From assembly GCA_030731635.1 (NCBI GenBank), contig JANQTR010000005.1:1-8300 (forward strand): a stretch of DNA of 8,300 nt, read 5' to 3'. This document shows positions 1-7,098 of the stretch, piece after piece. Under the pieces are notes generated by a model that made no database searches, had not been told where the DNA came from, and saw only the letters and a program-made list of their open reading frames with translations. The stretch is from Erythrobacter sp. (GTDB lineage: Bacteria > Pseudomonadota > Alphaproteobacteria > Sphingomonadales > Sphingomonadaceae). The translations under genes were made by a program, and so were the position numbers. The stretch's first letter is position 1. The number at the start of each line of letters is the position of its first letter.

Positions 1-2446
1 GCCGCTCACCCAGCTTGTGCCACAGCTCTTCGGTGATGAAGGGCATGAAGGGGTGGAGCATGACAAGAATCTGATCGAGCGCCCACCCGGCGACCGCGCG
101 GGTTTCCACTGCGGGCGGGCTATCGGCGTCACCGGCGAAGACCGGCTTGATCAGCTCCAGATACCAGTCGCAGAACTTGCTCCACGTGAACTGGTAGATC
201 GCGTTGGCCGCGGCATCGAAGCGCAGGTCGGCCATCGCGCGCTCAATCTCGGCGGTGCAGGCGGCGACTTCGCCGATGATCCACTGGTTGGCGGCGAGGC
301 GCGCGGTGGGTGCCTTGACGCTGGCCGACGCGCCGATGCCGTTCGATTGGCAGAACCGCGCCGCATTCCACAGCTTGGTGGCGAAGTTGCGGTAACCTTC
401 GACCCGCTTTTCATCCATCTTGATGTCGCGGCCCTGGCTTTCCATTGCTGCCATGAAGAACCGCAAAGCGTCCGCGCCGTACTGGTCGATCAGGCCGAGC
501 GGATCGACCACATTGCCCTTGGACTTGGACATCTTCGCGCCGTCGGCGGCGCGCACGAGGCCGTGGAGATAGAGCGTGTCCCAGGGCTTCTGGCCCATGT
601 TGTAATAGCCCATCATCATCATCCGCGCGTCCCAGAAGAACAGGATGTCGAAGCCGGAGATGAGCAGGTTGTTGGGGTAATGTTTGGCGAGCAGCGGCGC
701 GCCGTCGTCCGGCCAGCCGAGTGTGGCGAAAGGCCACAGGGCGGATGAGAACCACGTGTCGAGGACGTCCTCGTCGCGTACAAGGACGACTTCAATGCCA
801 GGCCCTGTCCATGAACTGCATTCCCAATCCTCACCGTCCTGCCCAATTCGCAAGACAGTGCCTTCGAGTTCAGCCTTAAGGCTACCATGCGCCTTCTCGG
901 CCAGCGCATTATAGTAGGCACGAGCCTGCATAAGTGCGCCTTCTTCGGATTGGTCGACGAATGTCTTCTTTCCAACGCAATTCATGGATTGCCCGTCGGC
1001 TGAAATCTCCCAATCATGACAATACCAAGCCGGAATCCGGTGTCCCCACCACAGCTGGCGGCTGACACACCATGGCTGGATGTTTTCCATCCAGTTGAAG
1101 AAGGTCTTCTCCCACGTCTTGGGCACGATGCCGATTTCGCCCGATTTGACCGCTGCGATCGGCTTTTTCGCGAGTTCTGCTGCGTTCACGTACCATTGGT
1201 CGGTCAGGAATGGCTCAATCACCACGCCGCCGCGGTCGCCAAATGGCTGCATGATGACCTTGTCTTCGACCATGATCATCAGGCCTTCGGCGTCGATATC
1301 GGCGACCACGCGCTTGCGCGCCTCATACCGGTCAAGCCCGCGATATTCGTCGGGCACGAGGTTGAGCGTGTCGATATCCTGCGCCGTGAACGCTGCCCCG
1401 GCGGCGATGGCGCGCGCGCGGGCCGAGGTTTCGGCATAGGGTGCGCCGTCGCTGCGCATTGCGGCGACTTCGTCCATCAACCGGTACATCGGGATGTTGT
1501 TGCGCTGCGCCACGCTGTAGTCGTTTTCGTCATGCGCGCCGGTGATCTTGACCGCGCCCGAACCAAAAGCGGGATCGGGGTATTCATCGGTGATGATCGG
1601 GATCAGGCGGCGGTGTTCTTTCGGCCCGACCGGGATTTCGCACATCATCCCCACGATCGGCGCATAGCGCGGATCGTCAGGGTGCACTGCAACCGCGCCG
1701 TCGCCCAGCATGGTTTCGGGCCGGGTGGTGGCGATGGAGATATAATCCCGCTCCTCCTCCAGCACGACGTTACCATCGTCATCACGCTCGACATAGGTGT
1801 AGGTCGCCCCGCCTGCGAGCGGGTATTTGAAGTGCCACATGTGGCCTTGAACCTGCCGACTCTCCACCTCAAGATCGCTGATCGCGGTCTTCAGCTTCGG
1901 GTCCCAGTTCACCAGCCGCTTGTCGCGGTAGATCAGCCCGTCGTTGTACAGGTTCACAAAGGTGGTGATCACCGCCTTGGTAAAGTGCGGGTCCATCGTG
2001 AACTGTTCGCGGCTCCAGTCCATTGAACAGCCCAGACGGCGCAGCTGGCGGGTGATGGTGCCGCCACTTTCCGCCTTCCATTCCCACACCTTGGCGATGA
2101 ATTCTTCGCGGGTGTAATTGGTGCGCTTGTCCTGTTTCGCCTCTAGCTGGCGTTCGACCACCATCTGCGTCGCGATGCCGGCGTGATCCATGCCGACCAC
2201 CCACAAAGCATCCTTGCCGCGCAGGCGTTCATAGCGGACCACCACGTCCTGCAAGGTGTTGTCGAGCGCGTGGCCGATATGCAAGCTGCCCGTCACGTTC
2301 GGTGGCGGGTTGACGAGGGTGAAGGCTTCCGCATCCGGGCGTTCGGGGCGGAACAGCCCGTTCGCTTCCCAGTGGGCGTACCAGCGGGCCTCGATATCGG
2401 CGGGGTCGAATGTGGTGGGCAGGGCGGTGGGTATGATGTCTGACAT
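1..2446 (-). CDS. valS: valine--tRNA ligase (ValS), 3' end beyond the left edge
   Basis: Cytoplasmic class I aminoacyl-tRNA synthetase that charges tRNA-Val and edits mischarged threonine. The frame is open from ATG 2446 to the left edge, giving 815 residues. In order: PPPNVTGSLHIGH with the HIGH motif at 56-59; the CP1 editing domain with TTRPETM at 240-246; QPWCVSRQLWWGHRIPAWY ending at Tyr475; DTWFSS starting at Asp563; KMSKS at 638-642; then the anticodon-binding domain, which ends in-window at EELWHKLGE. ValS is usually about 870-950 residues, so the missing end should be mainly the C-terminal coiled-coil arm. Residues 476-556 are about 50 longer than I recall for typical bacterial ValS. 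An in-frame ATG at 2461 is a possible alternative start; neither start has a strong Shine-Dalgarno. I preferred 2446 because MSDIIPTALPTTFDP is a normal ValS N-terminus. It is divergent from the lipid transporter operon. No frameshift was seen. Confidence 0.97.
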   Translation of the reverse strand, partial: MSDIIPTALPTTFDPADIEARWYAHWEANGLFRPERPDAEAFTLVNPPPNVTGSLHIGHALDNTLQDVVVRYERLRGKDALWVVGMDHAGIATQMVVERQLEAKQDKRTNYTREEFIAKVWEWKAESGGTITRQLRRLGCSMDWSREQFTMDPHFTKAVITTFVNLYNDGLIYRDKRLVNWDPKLKTAISDLEVESRQVQGHMWHFKYPLAGGATYTYVERDDDGNVVLEEERDYISIATTRPETMLGDGAVAVHPDDPRYAPIVGMMCEIPVGPKEHRRLIPIITDEYPDPAFGSGAVKITGAHDENDYSVAQRNNIPMYRLMDEVAAMRSDGAPYAETSARARAIAAGAAFTAQDIDTLNLVPDEYRGLDRYEARKRVVADIDAEGLMIMVEDKVIMQPFGDRGGVVIEPFLTDQWYVNAAELAKKPIAAVKSGEIGIVPKTWEKTFFNWMENIQPWCVSRQLWWGHRIPAWYCHDWEISADGQSMNCVGKKTFVDQSEEGALMQARAYYNALAEKAHGSLKAELEGTVLRIGQDGEDWECSSWTGPGIEVVLVRDEDVLDTWFSSALWPFATLGWPDDGAPLLAKHYPNNLLISGFDILFFWDARMMMMGYYNMGQKPWDTLYLHGLVRAADGAKMSKSKGNVVDPLGLIDQYGADALRFFMAAMESQGRDIKMDEKRVEGYRNFATKLWNAARFCQSNGIGASASVKAPTARLAANQWIIGEVAACTAEIERAMADLRFDAAANAIYQFTWSKFCDWYLELIKPVFAGDADSPPAVETRAVAGWALDQILVMLHPFMPFITEELWHKLGER

Positions 2447-2554
2447 GATGCCCCGCGCCATGCCAGCACCGATGTTGCGATGCAATGATACAAGCGGTGC
2501 AGGAATGGCCGAGAGCCTTGTCGCGGGCGGAAAATCACCCCATACCCCGTCCCG
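2447..2554. other. divergent intergenic region between valS and the lipid transporter operon
   Basis: These 108 bp separate two divergent starts, so both transcripts probably begin here or just inside the flanking genes. The stretch around 2480-2492 (gatgcaatgatacaag) is the most A/T-rich part. I found no convincing -35/-10 pair at normal spacing on either strand, no clear operator palindrome and no T-box-like leader. No good Shine-Dalgarno lies directly before the permease ATG at 2555. Confidence 0.5.
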
Positions 2555-3679
2555 ATGCAGGACGCCGCGCAATACACGCTGGATGATGACGGTGACCAAG
2601 GGGCGGCGGATGGCGCCCGCCTGGTGTTGTCGGGGCCACTGACACTGGCGCGGATTGCGCCGCTGGAACGCGCGCTCAAAAAACTCACCGGCACGATCCA
2701 CACGGTCGATCTGTCGGCTGTCGATGAAATTGACACGGTTGGCGCCTGGGTGGTGTGCCGGACCGCGCGCGAACATGACGCTGATATCACTGGCGCGAGC
2801 GAAGCGGCCCAGCGGTTGCTCCATTCGGTGCAAGGGATCGGAGCGGGCGGTGATTTGCGCCCACCGCGCGCGCCGGTGTGGGAACGTGTGCCCTTGGCGG
2901 TGGGTGACAAGGTCTATGCCGGGCGCTCGGGCATTTACGGCGTGGTCGCGTTTTTCGGCCAGATCCTGATCGCGTGGGTGAGCCTGGCGCGCCGCCCGTC
3001 ACGCTTCCCGTTCAAGGCGCTGGTGCATCAGATGGAACTGGTCGGCGTCACTGCGCTGCCGATCATCGGCTTGATGAGTTTTCTGATCGGGATTGTGATT
3101 GCGCAGCAAGGTTCGGTGCAGCTTGAACAATTCGGGGCCGAATCGCTGACGGTGAACCTTGTCGGGCGGATTACCTTGCGCGAACTGGGCGTGCTGATGA
3201 CCGCGATCATGGTGGCGGGACGATCGGGCAGCGCATTTGCCGCGCAGTTAGGCACGATGAAGCTGACCGAAGAGATTGACGCGATGCGCACCATCGGCAT
3301 TTCCCCGGTTGAGGTGTTGGTGATCCCCCGCATTCTGGCGGCGACGTTCATGATGGTGCTGCTGGGCTTTTACGCTTCGGCAGCGGCAATTATCGGCGGT
3401 GCGGTGGTGGGCGAAGTCACGCTTGGCATTCCGTTCTGGACGTTTCTGTCGCGGATTCAGGAAGTGGTGCCCGAACATGATCTGTGGGTTGGGCTGATCA
3501 AGGCACCGGTGTTCGGGCTGATCGTGGCGCTGGCAGGCTGTTATCACGGGCTGCAGGTGCGCGGCGATTCCGAAGAGGTCGGCCGCCGCACGACCATGGC
3601 GGTGGTGTCCGCGATTTTTGCGGTGATTGTGCTCGATGCGTTTTTCGCGGTATTCTTTACCGAAATCGGGTGGGGCTGA
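2555..3679 (+). CDS. mlaE: MlaE-family lipid ABC transporter permease with N-terminal STAS (MlaB-like) domain
   Basis: Inner-membrane permease subunit of an MCE-type lipid transporter, 374 residues. Residues about 22-93 look like a STAS domain: a short beta-strand ARLVLSGPL, then VDLSAVDEIDTVGAW, where D60-T61-V62-G63 sits at the site of the conserved Ser/Thr loop of SpoIIAA/MlaB proteins. Residues about 120-374 are the MlaE (permease) domain, with hydrophobic segments near 162-185, 208-230, 255-290, 315-335 and 345-370. The stretch around 232-258 (LGTMKLTEEIDAMRTIGISP) is the cytoplasmic coupling loop typical of MlaE and plant TGD1. In E. coli MlaB and MlaE are separate proteins; here they are one chain, a form known in other proteobacteria. 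The ATG at 2555 is the only in-frame Met upstream of the STAS domain, and its Shine-Dalgarno is weak. The stop overlaps the ATPase start by one base (TGATG). It corresponds to LinK of sphingomonads. Confidence 0.95.
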   Translation: MQDAAQYTLDDDGDQGAADGARLVLSGPLTLARIAPLERALKKLTGTIHTVDLSAVDEIDTVGAWVVCRTAREHDADITGASEAAQRLLHSVQGIGAGGDLRPPRAPVWERVPLAVGDKVYAGRSGIYGVVAFFGQILIAWVSLARRPSRFPFKALVHQMELVGVTALPIIGLMSFLIGIVIAQQGSVQLEQFGAESLTVNLVGRITLRELGVLMTAIMVAGRSGSAFAAQLGTMKLTEEIDAMRTIGISPVEVLVIPRILAATFMMVLLGFYASAAAIIGGAVVGEVTLGIPFWTFLSRIQEVVPEHDLWVGLIKAPVFGLIVALAGCYHGLQVRGDSEEVGRRTTMAVVSAIFAVIVLDAFFAVFFTEIGWG

Positions 3680-4524
3680 TGCGCGTGAATAACCACCCTG
3701 AGGATGACGCTCCGCCGATCGTGGTCGAAGGTCTGGTCAACCGGTTTGGCGATTTCACTGTGCACGAAGGGCTCGACCTCACGGTGCGGCGCGGCGAGAT
3801 TCTGGGCGTGGTTGGCGGATCGGGCAGCGGCAAATCTGTGCTGATGCGATCCATCATCGGGCTTCAGCGGCCGACCGCCGGACGGATCGACGTGCTGGGC
3901 CGCACCATCACCGAGGTTGATCTTGACCAAGGCATCGGCGTGCGCCGCCGCTGGGGCGTGCTGTTTCAGGGCGGGGCGCTGTTTTCGACGCTGACGGTAG
4001 GCGAAAATGTCGAAGTGCCATTGAAGAAATTCTACCCCGAACTTGATCCCAAGTTGCGGCGCGAAATTGCGCGGTACAAAGTGATCCTGACTGGCCTGGC
4101 GGATAGTGCTGTGGCGAAATATCCGTCGGAATTATCGGGCGGGATGAAGAAGCGCGCTGGCCTTGCCCGCGCTTTGGCGCTTGATCCTGAATTGCTGTTT
4201 CTGGATGAACCCACCGCCGGGCTGGACCCGATTGGCGCGGCGAAATTCGACCGGCTGACGCGCGAATTGAAGGAAACGCTGGGCCTGACCGTGTTCCTGA
4301 TCACCCACGATCTCGATACGCTTTACGAAATCTGCGACCGGGTGGCGGTGATTGCGGACAAGAAAATCATCGCGGTCGGCACGATCCCTGAACTCATCGC
4401 CACCAAACATCCGTGGATTGAAAGCTATTTCAACGGCCCGCGCGGGCGCGCTGCCCACGCTTCGCATGATCGCAATCAGATCGGCGGCGATCAGGCAGCT
4501 TGGCAGACAGAGGTGGATGGATAG
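3679..4524 (+). CDS. mlaF: MlaF-family ABC transporter ATP-binding protein
   Basis: Cytoplasmic ATPase that powers the MlaE-type permease, 281 residues. All nucleotide-binding motifs are present: Walker A GGSGSGKS at 46-53, Q-loop LFQGGALFS with Q97, signature LSGGMKKR at 152-159, Walker B LLFLDEP at 172-178, D-loop AGLDP at 180-184 and switch His210 in LITHD. LSGGMKKRAGLARALALDP and the end HPWIESYFNGPRGRAAH are characteristic of the MlaF/Ttg2A/LinL family rather than general importers. A tail of about 20 hydrophilic residues follows. The start at 3679 overlaps the permease stop by one base, and MRVNNHPEDDAPPIVVEGL fits the family N-terminus. The frame is open further upstream to 3484, but that part is antiparallel noise inside the permease gene. 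A 42-nt gap separates it from the MCE gene. It corresponds to LinL. Confidence 0.97.
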   Translation: MRVNNHPEDDAPPIVVEGLVNRFGDFTVHEGLDLTVRRGEILGVVGGSGSGKSVLMRSIIGLQRPTAGRIDVLGRTITEVDLDQGIGVRRRWGVLFQGGALFSTLTVGENVEVPLKKFYPELDPKLRREIARYKVILTGLADSAVAKYPSELSGGMKKRAGLARALALDPELLFLDEPTAGLDPIGAAKFDRLTRELKETLGLTVFLITHDLDTLYEICDRVAVIADKKIIAVGTIPELIATKHPWIESYFNGPRGRAAHASHDRNQIGGDQAAWQTEVDG

Positions 4525-4556
4525 AATGTTGGACACACCTCGCCTCGGGCGTTCAT

Positions 4557-4560
4557 AGGA
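4557..4560 (+). promoter_or_regulatory. ribosome binding site of the MCE protein gene
   Basis: AGGA lies six bases before the ATG at 4567 and supports that start. It is in the only gap of this operon that is not an overlap, so the MCE gene probably has its own translation initiation. Confidence 0.6.
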
Positions 4561-4566
4561 CAAGGC

Positions 4567-5514
4567 ATGGAAACCAGAGCCAATCATTTGTGGGTAGGCG
4601 CGGTGACGCTGGTGCTGCTGGCGGCGCTGGCGGCCTTCATCATCTGGATCGCGCGGCTGGGGCAGGGCCAGCAGGACGAATTCGACATCTTCTACGGTCA
4701 GGCGGTCTCGGGCCTCGCCAATGGCAGCCAGGTGAGTTACGCCGGGGTGCCGGTTGGGCAGGTGACCGAAATCGCACTGGCCAAAGGCAACCCTGAATTC
4801 GTGCGCGTGCGGATCAAGGTGAAGGATGACGTGCCGATGCTGGTCGGCACGCAGGCCACGATCGAGGCGAGCTTTACCGGGGTATCGACGATCCTGCTCG
4901 ATGGGGCGCGCAAGGATGCGCCGCCGATCACGTGCGAGACCACGGCCTGTCCCGAAGGCCGCCCGGTGATCCCACCAGGGCGCGGCGGGTTTGGCGCGAT
5001 TGTCGCCAATACCCCGCTGCTGCTGGAACGGCTGGCGACGCTGACTGAACAGCTCAACACCATCCTCGGCCCGGAAAATCAGGACGAGATTTCGGGCATC
5101 CTGCGCAACACCAACCGGCTGACCGGCGGGCTGGCTGATGCGACGCCCGAATTGACCACCACTCTCAAGGAATTCCGCACCACCATGACGGAATTCAACC
5201 AGACGCTGGATGCGGTGGAAAAGCTGACGCTGTCGACCGACAAGTTGGTTCAGGACGAAGGCGCCCCGGTGCTGAAGGAACTGGCAGGGACGCTGAAATC
5301 AGCCAATGCCGCGCTCGCTTCGCTGGCGGCGACGCTGGAGGACACCCGCCCCGCCGCGCGGCAATTGCGCACTTCCACACTGCCTAATGCCGAAGCCACG
5401 CTGGAAGATCTGCGCGCGAGCAGCCGGTCGTTGCGGGCGTTGACCGAAAAGCTCGAAAGCGAAGGCGCAGGCGCGCTGGTGGGCGGCAAGACACTGCCGG
5501 ATTACAAGCCATGA
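4567..5514 (+). CDS. mlaD: MCE-domain (MlaD family) periplasmic lipid-binding subunit
   Basis: Membrane-anchored substrate-binding subunit of the transporter, 315 residues. A single N-terminal hydrophobic helix at about 8-31 (LWVGAVTLVLLAALAAFIIW) anchors it in the inner membrane without a cleavage site. The MCE domain follows at about 37-114, with the hallmarks GLANGSQVSYAGVPVGQV and IEASFTGVSTILLDG. Residues 115-140 are a linker with two cysteines (C123, C128) that could form a periplasmic disulfide. From about 150 to 305 the sequence is long, helical and Ala/Leu/Thr/Glu-rich with repeated TL.E/TLK patterns, a probable coiled coil. This makes it much longer than the E. coli MlaD (about 183 residues) and closer to LinM and similar long single-MCE proteins, whose helices are thought to form a tunnel through the periplasm. 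Its TGA overlaps an ATG at 5511 by the ATGA pattern. Confidence 0.95.
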   Translation: METRANHLWVGAVTLVLLAALAAFIIWIARLGQGQQDEFDIFYGQAVSGLANGSQVSYAGVPVGQVTEIALAKGNPEFVRVRIKVKDDVPMLVGTQATIEASFTGVSTILLDGARKDAPPITCETTACPEGRPVIPPGRGGFGAIVANTPLLLERLATLTEQLNTILGPENQDEISGILRNTNRLTGGLADATPELTTTLKEFRTTMTEFNQTLDAVEKLTLSTDKLVQDEGAPVLKELAGTLKSANAALASLAATLEDTRPAARQLRTSTLPNAEATLEDLRASSRSLRALTEKLESEGAGALVGGKTLPDYKP

Positions 5515-5527
5515 GGGTTTTGGCCAT

Positions 5528-5532
5528 GAGGA
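5528..5532 (+). promoter_or_regulatory. ribosome binding site deciding the lipoprotein start
   Basis: GAGGA is eight bases before ATG 5541. A similar GAGGG at 5513-5517 is eight bases before ATG 5526. Both are plausible, which leaves the exact start open. I favoured 5541 because it gives the shortest normal lipoprotein signal peptide. Confidence 0.4.
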
Positions 5533-5540
5533 CCGATCGC

Positions 5541-6140
5541 ATGAAGTTTACCAAACGGTCGGCCCTGCTTGCCCTGCCGCTGATGCTGCTGGCGTTGCCC
5601 GGTTGCATCAGCCTTGGCGGACCGCCGCCCGAAAGCCTGCTGACGCTGAGCCCTACTGCCCGCGCGCCGGCGGGTGACGGTGTGGCCGGGGCGACGCGTC
5701 CGGTGATCGCGGTGCTGAGCTTTGATACCCCGGCCAAGCTGGATGTGCTGCGCGTGCCGGTGGCGGTCAGCGACACCGAACTCGCCTATCTGCAAGAGGC
5801 GTTCTGGGTGGAAAAGCCCGCGCGCCTGTTCCGGCGGCTGGTGGGCGAAACCATCCGTGCGCGCGGCACCGCGATGGTGGTTGATGGCGATAACGGCGCA
5901 ACTTTGGCAAGCATGACGGTGCGCGGAACCTTGATCGACATGGGCTACGACGCCAGCGAATCATCCGCCGTGGTGCGGTTTGATGCGGTGCGGGTTGATG
6001 CTGAAGGCACGGTCACCACCCGCCGGTTCGAAGCGCGCGAAACCGGGATTCCGGCAGAAGGCCGTGCGGTGGGCGCGGCACTTAACGTGGCGGCGAACAC
6101 CGTGGCGGCAGAGGTCGCCGATTGGGTTGTGGGGGGTTAA
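5541..6140 (+). CDS. ABC-type transport auxiliary lipoprotein (PqiC/LinN-like)
   Basis: Predicted outer-membrane lipoprotein partner of the MCE transporter, 199 residues from this start. MKFTKRSALLALPLMLLALP is a lipoprotein signal peptide; the lipobox LPGC places the lipidated Cys at residue 22. The mature protein begins ISLGGPPPESLLTLSP, a form typical of the ABC_trans_aux (PqiC, DUF330) family, which starts with a beta-strand reporting on the Y/L-x-L pattern. The segment ELAYLQEAFWVEKPARLFRRLVGETI matches the family core with its conserved Trp. The residue after Cys is Ile, not Asp, so there is no obvious Lol-avoidance signal and outer-membrane sorting is expected. Possible starts are ATG 5511 (ATGA overlap with the MCE gene), 5526 and 5541; all lead into the same signal peptide. 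It corresponds by position and type to LinN. Its stop overlaps the convergent ATP12 gene by four bases. Confidence 0.88.
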   Translation: MKFTKRSALLALPLMLLALPGCISLGGPPPESLLTLSPTARAPAGDGVAGATRPVIAVLSFDTPAKLDVLRVPVAVSDTELAYLQEAFWVEKPARLFRRLVGETIRARGTAMVVDGDNGATLASMTVRGTLIDMGYDASESSAVVRFDAVRVDAEGTVTTRRFEARETGIPAEGRAVGAALNVAANTVAAEVADWVVGG

Positions 6141-6144
6141 CCCC
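6133..6144. repeat. 12-bp perfect palindrome GGGGTTAACCCC over the two convergent stop codons
   Basis: The palindrome is centred on TTAA at 6137-6140, which gives TAA to the lipoprotein gene on the plus strand and TAA to the ATP12 gene on the minus strand. It has no loop and no T-run, so it does not look like a normal intrinsic terminator. No other terminator is visible at this junction. Confidence 0.7.
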
Positions 6145-6856
6145 GCGCCAGCCGCGTAAACCCGCAGGCGCGCAGGAAGTCTGCCTCGCGCCGGGCGCGG
6201 CGTTCCTCGGCCTCGTCTTCGCGCCCCCACAAATCCGCCTGCCACTCTTCTTCGAGACACGCCGCCTGCCACAGCGCCAATGGTTCCTGCTCGCCAACCG
6301 CATCAAGCGCGGCAAGCGCGGTGACGAGCGATGCGGCGAGTGTCGTCATCGTCTCCACCCCGGCAAGGGTGAACGGATCAAGCGTCATCAGTCGTGCCGT
6401 CAGCGCGGCCAGCGTTGCCGGCGGCTGCGGGCGGTGGAGGATGCCGCTGACCCGCACAAAGACAACACCGTGATCGGCCTCAAACCGGGCGAGCAACGGC
6501 TCCCACACCGCCTGCTGATGCGCATGGAGCGGTTTGTCCGGATCAGCGCGGTAACACAGCGTATCGGTTTCGGCATAGGTGGCCATGCCCTGGACGATGG
6601 TCGCCGGATCGCGCGCCACCACGTCGATCGCATAATCGGCCATGTCGCGCAGCGGCAGGCTGGCGGGATCGATCTGTTCGCCCTGCCGCCGCCATTCAGC
6701 CGCCAGCGCCTCGCCCATGGGCCGCGTTGGCACCACCTGCGCAGCGCCGCCGACGGTTTTGACCCCGCGCCCGTCAAGCAGCACTTGCCACCCGCCCGGC
6801 GCTTCAGCCCCCGCAACTTTGGCGAGCGCGACATCCTTGTAGAACCGGCGGATCAT
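6137..6856 (-). CDS. ATP12-family F1-ATPase assembly chaperone
   Basis: Predicted chaperone for assembly of the F1 part of ATP synthase; mitochondrial ATP12 binds free alpha subunit, and alphaproteobacteria carry homologues. The protein has 239 residues, the usual bacterial size. It begins MIRRFYKDVALAKV, then has WQVLLDGRGVKT (23-34), VVPTRPMGEALAAEW (41-55), the family signature ETDTLCYRA (96-104), WEPLL (118-122) and the C-terminal LEEEWQADLWG (201-211). The acidic patch in this last motif is the conserved family block. The frame is open upstream to 6958, but MIRRFYKDV is the family N-terminus and its ATG overlaps the preceding membrane-protein stop as ATGA, so I chose 6856. The own Shine-Dalgarno is weak, which suggests translational coupling. 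It is the last gene of the minus-strand operon. Confidence 0.93.
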   Translation of the reverse strand: MIRRFYKDVALAKVAGAEAPGGWQVLLDGRGVKTVGGAAQVVPTRPMGEALAAEWRRQGEQIDPASLPLRDMADYAIDVVARDPATIVQGMATYAETDTLCYRADPDKPLHAHQQAVWEPLLARFEADHGVVFVRVSGILHRPQPPATLAALTARLMTLDPFTLAGVETMTTLAASLVTALAALDAVGEQEPLALWQAACLEEEWQADLWGREDEAEERRARREADFLRACGFTRLARG

Positions 6857-7098
6857 TTCAGCTTTCGGTCTGCGGCTTTCCAGCGCTTGGCGACGATGGC
6901 GGGCAGGAAGAAAAATTCGAGCAGGCCCAGCACCGCCAGACCCGCGCCGATGATCCACTGCGCAGAAAGGTGCGGCGCGCTGCGGGTCATCATGATCCCG
7001 AACATCACAAGCACCAGCCCACCGACGCGCGCGATGTTCATGATGATGAAGCGTTGGCGGGCCTGCGCCTCAGCGGCTTCGCGCGGGGACAGGCTCAT
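6853..7098 (-). CDS. small two-helix membrane protein, function unknown
   Basis: 81 residues, not recognised as a characterised family. The first 16 residues (MSLSPREAAEAQARQR) are polar and probably cytoplasmic. Hydrophobic helix 1 spans about 17-37 (FIIMNIARVGGLVLVMFGIM), a short polar turn SAPHLSAQ follows, helix 2 spans about 48-67 (WIIGAGLAVLGLLEFFFLPA), and the end KRWKAADRKLK is strongly basic, so both ends should face the cytoplasm. GGAG seven bases before the ATG (plus positions 7106-7109) is a good ribosome binding site inside the end of the HAD gene. It overlaps the HAD stop upstream and the ATP12 start downstream by four bases each. Its place next to ATP12 suggests, without proof, a link to ATP synthase or the membrane. 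Confidence 0.85.
   Translation of the reverse strand: MSLSPREAAEAQARQRFIIMNIARVGGLVLVMFGIMMTRSAPHLSAQWIIGAGLAVLGLLEFFFLPAIVAKRWKAADRKLK

Noticed and set aside
17..748. 243-codon open frame on the plus strand
   Set aside because: Antisense to the catalytic and anticodon-binding parts of valS; no recognisable domain.
1016..2026. 336-codon open frame on the plus strand
   Set aside because: It lies antisense to valS, which has all its family motifs in one frame; the His/Val/Arg/Asp-rich translation is the usual mirror of a high-GC gene.
2447..2554. Promoters for valS and the transporter operon
   Set aside because: Hexamers such as TATCAT or TTGCGA can be picked out, but none pairs with a partner at 16-18 bp spacing; too weak to list as sites.
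3484..3678. Upstream extension of the ATPase gene to ATG 3484
   Set aside because: The extra 65 residues are an out-of-frame reading of the permease gene, and MRVNNHPEDD at 3679 is the natural family N-terminus.
6857..6958. Upstream extension of ATP12 to 6958
   Set aside because: The added 34 residues overlap the membrane protein gene and do not resemble ATP12, whereas MIRRFYKDV at 6856 does.
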